Positions 58,595 to 64,000 of a stretch of 64,000 bases of DNA are shown piece by piece; the stretch's first letter is position 1, and each line of letters begins with the position of its first letter. A program made the position numbers and the translations under genes. Source of the DNA: Alcanivorax sp. DSM 26293 (lineage in GTDB: Bacteria; Pseudomonadota; Gammaproteobacteria; Pseudomonadales; Alcanivoracaceae); contig NZ_FNUM01000007.1 of the NCBI RefSeq assembly GCF_900107995.1, positions 126,501-190,500 on the forward strand, given 5' to 3'. Under the pieces are notes generated by a model. It was not told where the DNA came from and did no database searches. It saw nothing but the letters and a program-made list of their open reading frames with translations.

Positions 58595-59011
58595 TCACAC
58601 CGTCTGCATGTACCGATCCCAATAGCCTTGCTGCGGCGCAATCTGATCCACCACATCCACCCATAATCCGGAGGGGTCACGCAGGCCGAAGCGGCGCTGA
58701 CCGAATGGCTCGTCGCTGAGCGGGTACGCCACCGCCCCCCCTCTGGACTGGAAATCCGCCAGCGCCTGGCGGGCATCCTCCACTTCGATCTCCAGACACA
58801 TACCCAGTCCACCAAAGGTGTCCGGACCCGGCGGTGCCGAGGGATGATCCGGACTCATGAACGCCACCACGCTGCCCTGCTGCGCGTCTCCAAGCAGTAC
58901 AAACCAGTCGCTGTCGAACAACACATCCAGACCAAAATACCGCTGCCAGAAATCCCGGCAGGCCACTTTATGCTCGGTCACCACAATGGGGTAACGGTCG
59001 CGGATCTTCAT
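58595..59011 (-). CDS. VOC (glyoxalase/bleomycin resistance) family protein
   Basis: 138 residues from ATG 59011, with GGAGG upstream. The two beta-alpha-beta-beta-beta units are visible: YPIVVTEHKVACRDFWQRYFGLDVLF and MCLEIEVEDARQALADFQSRGG. Metal ligands of the class fit His and Glu in these. Substrate unknown. It is divergent from a TetR gene with two palindromic operators between them, so its expression is probably relieved by a small molecule. Confidence 0.88.
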   Translation of the reverse strand: MKIRDRYPIVVTEHKVACRDFWQRYFGLDVLFDSDWFVLLGDAQQGSVVAFMSPDHPSAPPGPDTFGGLGMCLEIEVEDARQALADFQSRGGAVAYPLSDEPFGQRRFGLRDPSGLWVDVVDQIAPQQGYWDRYMQTV

Positions 59012-59030
59012 CGGATACCTCCTTGGGATA

Positions 59031-59083
59031 AAACAGACTATTAGTCTGTTTTGAGAAAATAAAAACAAACTGATAGTCTGTTT
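59031..59083. promoter_or_regulatory. Tandem TetR operators
   Basis: AAACAGACTATTAGTCTGTTT (59031-59051) is a nearly perfect 21-base palindrome, and AAACAAACTGATAGTCTGTT then T (59063-59083) is a second, imperfect copy 32 bases on. They fill the 92-base gap between the divergent VOC and TetR genes and overlap the likely promoters, so the TetR protein should repress both. Confidence 0.85.
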
Positions 59084-59103
59084 GTCAACCGAAAGAGGAT
59101 TTC

Positions 59104-59688
59104 ATGGCCACCAATGCCCAACGCCGCGCCCAAACCCGCGGCTGCCTGATCAATGCTGCCCGTCACCTGTTTGCCGAACAGGGCTACGCGGACACCAGCA
59201 CCGAGACCATTCTGTCCGGCGCCGGGGTCACCCGGGGCGCCATGTACCACCATTTCCGCAACAAGGCAGAGCTGTTCGAAGCGGTCTGCGATCTGCTCAG
59301 CCGGGAAGCCATGGTCGCCATCGAAAAGGCGGTGGCCGGGCAGCGCGGCAGCCTGGCCACGTTAAAAGCCGGCAGTCTGGCCTGGGTAGACTTCATGGCG
59401 CGGGACGATGTGCGACGCATCCTGGTGGTCGAAGCCCCCTCCGTGCTGGGCCAGGAACGCTGGCGAGCCCTGGACGAGCGCTACAGCTTCCCGCTGTTGT
59501 GTGAAGGCATCCGTGAAGCCATGGAAGAAGGCGCCCTGCAGTTTTCCGGCAGTGCCGAAGGCCTGGCCGTGCTGCTTAACGGCGCCATGAATGCGCTGGT
59601 ACTGAATGATCCCCGGGCCGACAATCGGCCCAGACTGCGCCAGGATCTGCTGGCCCTGTTCGATTGCTTTCGCGGAGAGAGCCCATGA
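59104..59688 (+). CDS. TetR-family repressor
   Basis: 194 residues. The helix-turn-helix is [44 protein letters not shown]. The C-terminal ligand domain ([22 protein letters not shown]) is of the TetR type with a long helix. The downstream ychJ overlaps it by 4 bases. It sits beside the operators described at 59031-59083 and likely regulates itself and the VOC gene. Confidence 0.93.
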   Translation: MATNAQRRAQTRGCLINAARHLFAEQGYADTSTETILSGAGVTRGAMYHHFRNKAELFEAVCDLLSREAMVAIEKAVAGQRGSLATLKAGSLAWVDFMARDDVRRILVVEAPSVLGQERWRALDERYSFPLLCEGIREAMEEGALQFSGSAEGLAVLLNGAMNALVLNDPRADNRPRLRQDLLALFDCFRGESP

Positions 59689-60125
59689 GCGCTTGCCCCT
59701 GCCAGTCCGGACTGGACTACGCACATTGCTGTCAGCCCCTTCACCAGGGCAAACCCGCCGCATCGCCAGAAGCGCTGATGCGCTCGCGGTTTTCCGCCTT
59801 TGCGCTGAAAAATACCGATTACATCGCCCAGAGCTGGCACCTGAGCCAGCGCCCCCCTGGACTGAATCTTGATGATGACCCGCAGTGGCTTGCCCTGGAA
59901 ATTATCGCCAGCGGTGAAGAGGGCGATACCGGCTGGGTCCACTTTCGCGCTACCAGCAAGGATCGCCAGGGCTTGAGTGTGCTCGAGGAACGCTCCCGTT
60001 TCGTGTGCGAAAACGGCCACTGGTATTACCTGGACGGCACGCCCTCGGTAATCCCGCTAAAGCGCGGCCGAAATGACCCTTGCCCCTGTGGTAGCGGAAA
60101 AAAATTCAAGAAGTGTTGTGGGTGA
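59685..60125 (+). CDS. YchJ family protein (UPF0225, SEC-C zinc motif)
   Basis: 146 residues, start ATG 59685 overlapping the TetR stop. The family has [17 protein letters not shown] at the N-terminus and a second, SEC-C motif at the C-terminus, [17 protein letters not shown], which probably binds zinc and nucleic acid or ribosome partners. YchJ is of unknown function. Co-translation with TetR suggests coordinated expression. Confidence 0.92.
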   Translation: MSACPCQSGLDYAHCCQPLHQGKPAASPEALMRSRFSAFALKNTDYIAQSWHLSQRPPGLNLDDDPQWLALEIIASGEEGDTGWVHFRATSKDRQGLSVLEERSRFVCENGHWYYLDGTPSVIPLKRGRNDPCPCGSGKKFKKCCG

Positions 60126-60127
60126 GG

Positions 60128-60200
60128 GAAGTAGCGAGAAACGAGTCACGAGGCGCGAAAGGCAGCATCAATTTGCTTCTCGTAACTCGTAACTCGCGCT
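60128..60200. repeat. Inverted-repeat element with GAGTTACGAG-type arms, copy 3
   Basis: Left block GCGAGAAACGAGTCACGAGG (60137) and right block GCTTCTCGTAACTCGTAACTCGCGCT (60175-60200) are inverted and share words with 16710-16775 and 55155-55223. It lies between convergent ychJ and almA. Confidence 0.7.
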
Positions 60201-60218
60201 TATTCCTCTTGCCCGGGA

Positions 60219-61688
60219 TTAGCGGGAAAAGGACAGCAAGCCATCTTCCACGGGTTCCTCCAGAAGCATGTGCTTGTCTTTACTGTAATGGTTCATAACC
60301 TTCCAGGGATGGTGACGTCCCTGGCGCGGCAGCTTATGACTGGAGCGCTTCACATAGCCGGAAGCCAGGGCATCCATGATTGACCTGTCTGCCAATGTCA
60401 GATCGCTGTCCCCTTGCGGAGTTACCACCGCCATGCCTTCCGAATCCATATAATTGAGCAGACGGCAAATATAGGCCGACGCAATATCCGCCTTCAGGGT
60501 CCAGGAGGCATTGGTGTACCCGAAAATCCAGGCCATGTTCGGAACCCCTTCCATCAGCACGCCCTTGTAGGTCATCCGTTCACTGACATCCAGGGGAGCG
60601 CCATCGATGGAAAGCTCCATGCCCCCCAGTACCTGCAAGTTCAGACCGGTGGCGGTAACAATGATATCCGCCTCCAGTTCGCGGCCGGATTTCAGACGGA
60701 TACCGTTTTCCGTAAAGGTATCAATGTGGTCGGTGACGATGTCCGCTTTGCCCTCACGCAAATCCCGGAAAAGATCCGCATCCGGCACCGCACAGAGTCG
60801 TTCGTCCCAGGGTTGATAGACAGGCTGAAAGTGGGTCATGTCGAAATCTTTTCCCACATGGCGCCGGACATTGGACAACAAAAGCTTGCGGGTAAAATCG
60901 GGATACTTTTTTGCCAACAAATAAATCAAACGCTGCAGTTTGATATTCCGCCAGCGGGCCATGCGATACACCCAGCCAGACGGCAATACACGGTCCAACC
61001 ATTCAGAAAACTTGTCATAGGCGGGCACCGAAAAAATATAGGACGGGGAGCGCTGCAGCATGGTGATATGCGCGGTCTCTTCCGCCATGGCGGGAACCAG
61101 CGTAACGGCGGTGGCGCCGCTGCCGATCACCACCACTTTCTTGTTTCGGTAATCCAGATCCTCGGGCCATTGCTGGGGATGCACGCAGGTCCCCTGAAAA
61201 CGTTCCATGCCGGGAAATTCCGGCAGATAACCCTGATCATAATTGTAATAACCGGTACAGCCGATCAGGAAACGGGAGCGGAATTTTTCTGTCTCTCCAT
61301 GACGTTCCTGTCGCGCTGTCACTGTCCATATTTTTTCATCGGAAGACCAGTCCGCGCCGGTAATCGTCAACCCGTAATGAATATGCTGGCTGACTCCGAA
61401 TTCGTCAGCCGTTTCCTTGATATAATTCCGAATGGAAGGGCCATCCGCCAGCACCTGCAACTCATTCCACGGACGAAAGCCGTAACCGAAACTGAACATG
61501 TCCGAATCGGAACGGATACCCGGATAGCGAAAAAGATCCCAGGTTCCCCCCATGGCCTGCCGGCGTTCCAGAATGGCAAACGTCTTGTCGCTGCACGCTT
61601 TCTGGAGATGACAGGCGGCGCCGATGCCGGATAATCCGGCACCAATAATCAGCACGTCATACTCTCGAGAATCGTTGGATTTATCCAT
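60219..61688 (-). CDS. almA: Flavin-binding monooxygenase, AlmA type
   Basis: 489 residues from ATG 61688 (MDKSNDSREYDVLIIGAG), which follows GGGAGAG; an upstream 15-codon extension lacks a site. FAD motif DVLIIGAGLSGIGAA, NADPH motif VVVIGSGATAVTLVPAMAE, and the Baeyer-Villiger-type signature FQGTCVHPQQWPE (FxGxxxHxxxWP). AlmA proteins of Acinetobacter and Alcanivorax are linked to growth on very long alkanes (above about C20). Being divergent from an AlkB gene supports a hydrocarbon role. Other BVMO-like substrates cannot be excluded. Confidence 0.87.
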   Translation of the reverse strand: MDKSNDSREYDVLIIGAGLSGIGAACHLQKACSDKTFAILERRQAMGGTWDLFRYPGIRSDSDMFSFGYGFRPWNELQVLADGPSIRNYIKETADEFGVSQHIHYGLTITGADWSSDEKIWTVTARQERHGETEKFRSRFLIGCTGYYNYDQGYLPEFPGMERFQGTCVHPQQWPEDLDYRNKKVVVIGSGATAVTLVPAMAEETAHITMLQRSPSYIFSVPAYDKFSEWLDRVLPSGWVYRMARWRNIKLQRLIYLLAKKYPDFTRKLLLSNVRRHVGKDFDMTHFQPVYQPWDERLCAVPDADLFRDLREGKADIVTDHIDTFTENGIRLKSGRELEADIIVTATGLNLQVLGGMELSIDGAPLDVSERMTYKGVLMEGVPNMAWIFGYTNASWTLKADIASAYICRLLNYMDSEGMAVVTPQGDSDLTLADRSIMDALASGYVKRSSHKLPRQGRHHPWKVMNHYSKDKHMLLEEPVEDGLLSFSR

Positions 61689-61941
61689 ATCGTCTCTCCC
61701 GAAACATTGAGCGATGCATTCGCTATCTTTCACCGGCTTGTTGGGGAAACGGCGCTGCGACCGTTTTTTCTATCCCATCGTGCCTTTGTGTCTTAAACAA
61801 TCCTTTTATGATCTTTCTTAAAATGCAAATTATTGCCGCAAAAAGTGCAGGCAGGTTGCCAAGTTAATACAAACCATGGCTTGGCCACCCGCAACATTGG
61901 GTATAGCGTAAAAGTCACAACCTGGCACGTAGGGTGGAGAG
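61689..61941. promoter_or_regulatory. almA/alkB divergent regulatory region
   Basis: 253 bases containing the promoters of both hydrocarbon genes. It is AT-rich around 61795-61850 (TTTATGATCTTTCTTAAAATGC). I found no confident operator; CCTGGCACGTAGGGTGGA near 61920 resembles half of a sigma-54 site but lacks the -12 GC. Confidence 0.45.
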
Positions 61942-63363
61942 ATGAAATCAGCAGAACAAACCACCGCTTTTTCTGACTGGCATGACGGCAAACGTTACCT
62001 TTGGTTACTCAGCCCCGCCATTCCGGTGCTGGCTGTTTCGTTTCTACTCATTTACCTGTTTATCTGGGACTGGCCCGGTCTGCTATGGGGTGGTCCCTTC
62101 CTGGTGTATGGCCTGATCCCGTTTGCCGACTGGCTCATCGGCACCGATACCAATAACCCCCCGGAGTCTGCCGTCCCACAACTGGAAGACGACAAGTATT
62201 ACCGCCTGATCGTCTATGCCTATATTCCCATGCAATACCTGGCCACGATTCTGGGTGCCTGGCTGGTGGCCCAGGGACAAGTCCCGTTATGGGGTCTGGT
62301 CGGTCTTGTCTTCAGTGTCGGCGCGGTGAACGGGATCGCCATCAACACTGCCCACGAACTGGGACACAAGAAATCGAGAACCGAACGCTGGCTGGCCAAG
62401 ATCACACTGGCGCCAGTGGCCTATGGTCACTTCTTTGTGGAGCACAACAAGGGCCATCACAAGAACGTGGCCACACCAGAGGACCCGGCCAGTGCCCGCA
62501 TGGGGGAATCCTTCTGGCGCTTCCTGCCGCGCACCATGATCGGCAGCGTCAAATCCGCATGGCAGATTGAAGCCCAGCGCCTGGCACGTTGCGAAGAGCC
62601 ACTGTGGTCACTGAAAAATGAAAACCTGCAGGCCTGGCTGATGACCGTGGTGCTGTTCGGGCTGTTGACCCTGTGGCTGGGCTGGATCGTATTGCCTTTC
62701 CTGCTGCTTCAGGCCTTCTATGGTGCCTCTCTGCTGGAAGTGATCAACTACATGGAACACTATGGCTTGCTTCGCCAGAAGAAGGCCGATGGCCGCTATG
62801 AGCGCTGCGAACCCAGACACTCCTGGAACAGCAACCATATCGTTACCAACCTGTTCCTCTATCAGCTGCAACGCCATTCCGATCATCATGCCAACCCTAC
62901 CCGGCGCTTCCAGGCCCTGCGGCATTTCGACGACAGCCCGCAGCTGCCTTCCGGTTATGCCTCCATGCTGATGCCGGCCTATATCCCCTTTGTCTGGTAC
63001 CAGAAAATGGATCCGCTGGTTTATCAGCATTACAAGGGCGATCTTAGCCTGGCCAATCTGCAACCGGACAAGCGCGAGGAACTGCTGAAAAAATGGCAGC
63101 AGCCCGCCGTGACCTATCAAAGCGCCGACTCGGAACCGGATGTGGCAGAGGGTGCCGTGGCGGCTGCCCGTCAGGCGGAACAGGATCTCGATACCCCTCA
63201 CCAGTTTCAGTGCCCCAACTGCGGTTACATCTACGACGAAAGCCGTGGCGAGGAAAATGAAGGCTTTCCTCCGGGCACCCGCTGGCTGCAGATTCCCAAT
63301 GACTGGCCCTGCCCGGATTGTGCGGTACGCGAGAAAGTGGATTTCGTCCTCAAGCAACACTGA
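61942..63363 (+). CDS. alkB: Alkane 1-monooxygenase fused to rubredoxin
   Basis: 473 residues. The membrane di-iron hydroxylase occupies residues 1-405. The four histidine boxes are NTAHELGHKKS, FVEHNKGHHKNVATPEDPAS, NYMEHYGLLR and LQRHSDHHANPTRRFQ. About six transmembrane helices are seen (PVLAVSFLLIYLFIW, LWLGWIVLPFLLLQAFY). Residues about 421-473 are a rubredoxin domain with two CxxC pairs (CPNCGYIYDE, WPCPDCAVRE), the electron donor normally made as a separate protein. It hydroxylates n-alkanes at the terminal carbon. A GGAGAG lies just before the ATG. AraC-type regulator gene follows convergently. Confidence 0.95.
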   Translation: MKSAEQTTAFSDWHDGKRYLWLLSPAIPVLAVSFLLIYLFIWDWPGLLWGGPFLVYGLIPFADWLIGTDTNNPPESAVPQLEDDKYYRLIVYAYIPMQYLATILGAWLVAQGQVPLWGLVGLVFSVGAVNGIAINTAHELGHKKSRTERWLAKITLAPVAYGHFFVEHNKGHHKNVATPEDPASARMGESFWRFLPRTMIGSVKSAWQIEAQRLARCEEPLWSLKNENLQAWLMTVVLFGLLTLWLGWIVLPFLLLQAFYGASLLEVINYMEHYGLLRQKKADGRYERCEPRHSWNSNHIVTNLFLYQLQRHSDHHANPTRRFQALRHFDDSPQLPSGYASMLMPAYIPFVWYQKMDPLVYQHYKGDLSLANLQPDKREELLKKWQQPAVTYQSADSEPDVAEGAVAAARQAEQDLDTPHQFQCPNCGYIYDESRGEENEGFPPGTRWLQIPNDWPCPDCAVREKVDFVLKQH

Positions 63364-63387
63364 GAGGGCAACCCCGGCAAGCAATAT

Positions 63388-63412
63388 CCCCCCCTGTGCG
63401 CCGGGGGTCTTT
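63388..63412. terminator. Terminator after alkB
   Basis: CCCCC-ctgtgcgc-CGGGGG followed by TCTTTT: a short stem with U-rich tail between alkB and the convergent AraC gene. Confidence 0.65.
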
Positions 63413-63999
63413 TACACCCGGGACGCCTTTCGCATGGCGAGAGGCGTGGTCTGAAACCAGCGGCGAAAGGTACGACTGAAGTTCGATGTATCCTGGTAGC
63501 CCAGCTGCTCGGCAATGCGCTCTATGGGCAGGCTGGTTTCCGTCAATAACCAGGCGGCCTGTTCACTTCGAACATCATCCAGTAATTCCTGGTAACGGGT
63601 ATCTTCCGCTTTCAGTTTGCGAATCAGGGTGCGCGTGGACATGGCAAATTTCTCCGCCATGGCCTCCAGGGAAGGAAGCTCTCCCTGGCAATCCAGCAGC
63701 ACCATGCTCACTTGCTGACTGAACGCGCCCCCCTTTTCCAGCTGCTTGAGCTGGTGTTCACAATCCCGAGTGGCATTGCGATGCATGGTCGGGTCTGCCG
63801 TCAGACAGGGAGATCCCAGCTGCTCCGGCGGCATTTCAACCAGAAAGTGGTCCGCACCGAAAATGACCGGACAGCCCAGCAAACGCTCATAGTGCGCCGC
63901 CCAGACGGGACGCGGGAAAGGCAGCTGGACCCGGGCTTCCCGAATCCGTCCGGCGGAAACCGCATCGGTCATCTGGAAGTAAGTGCCCAGCAGGGCCCC
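63412..63999 (-). CDS. AraC-family transcriptional regulator, C-terminal part
   Basis: The frame is open to the window end (63999), so the N-terminal part is outside. The last 196 residues show the end of an Arabinose_bd-type effector domain (PVWAAHYERLLGCPVIFGADH) and the double helix-turn-helix: LEAMAEKFAMSTRTLIRKLKAE and IERIAEQLGYQDTSNFSRTFRRW, which is the AraC/XylS signature. AraC-type activators commonly drive alkane genes; this one is convergent with the alkB-rubredoxin gene, so a role there is an inference. Confidence 0.93.
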   Translation of the reverse strand, partial: GALLGTYFQMTDAVSAGRIREARVQLPFPRPVWAAHYERLLGCPVIFGADHFLVEMPPEQLGSPCLTADPTMHRNATRDCEHQLKQLEKGGAFSQQVSMVLLDCQGELPSLEAMAEKFAMSTRTLIRKLKAEDTRYQELLDDVRSEQAAWLLTETSLPIERIAEQLGYQDTSNFSRTFRRWFQTTPLAMRKASRV

Positions 64000-64000
64000 C

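Noticed and set aside
61915-61935. Sigma-54 promoter before alkB
   Set aside because: TGGCACG is present but the TTGC element at the correct spacing is absent.

Overview
The window reads as a chromosomal segment of a GC-rich marine gammaproteobacterium, most like Alcanivorax or a close hydrocarbon-degrading relative. Three things support this: the gene order hemB-ppk-ppx-trxA-rho-ubiD (as in Pseudomonas and relatives), the block nudF-yqiB-cpdA-yqiA-parE, and a divergent pair encoding an AlmA-type flavin monooxygenase and an AlkB alkane hydroxylase. The species assignment is inference; no rRNA or tRNA gene was seen.

Layout. 1-11 kb: the end of hemB, a small exported peptide, an iron-regulated TonB receptor, then polyphosphate synthesis and breakdown (ppk, ppx), trxA, rho and ubiD. 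11-26.5 kb: accessory metabolism. This includes a Tat-exported FAD oxidase overlapping a Tat-type PLP protein, an EphD-like hydrolase/dehydrogenase fusion, a metal-dependent hydrolase, an amidase, a quinone-reductase-like MDR protein, and several small membrane or conserved proteins. 26.6-39 kb: topoisomerase IV (parC, parE) split by a GxxExxY gene, then yqiA, cpdA, yqiB, nudF, thiC, tolC and waaA. 39-42.5 kb: an FAD oxidoreductase, an aldo/keto reductase, a small exported protein and a patatin. 42.6-56 kb: a complete urea-use locus with allophanate hydrolase, urea (or guanidine) carboxylase, a GntR regulator, a porin and the UrtABCDE urea ABC importer. Its promoter region carries a good sigma-54 element, two NtrC-like sites and a GntR-type palindrome. 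No urease gene is in the window, so imported urea would be carboxylated to allophanate and hydrolysed. 56-64 kb: a BASS transporter, pdxH, a ChaC-like protein, a VOC protein with a divergent TetR, YchJ, almA, an AlkB-rubredoxin fusion and the end of an AraC regulator.

The most unusual content is between the genes. Many intergenic gaps carry inverted repeats whose arms are built from short reiterated words, with a different word at different loci. The arms often overlap or touch the stop codons of neighbouring genes. Two loci 19 kb apart (tolC/waaA and BASS/pdxH) share an identical 29-base arm. Four convergent gene pairs share a GC-rich hairpin core. One element interrupts the urt operon between urtD and urtE, and another pair flanks the GxxExxY gene between parE and parC. 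No transposase was seen.
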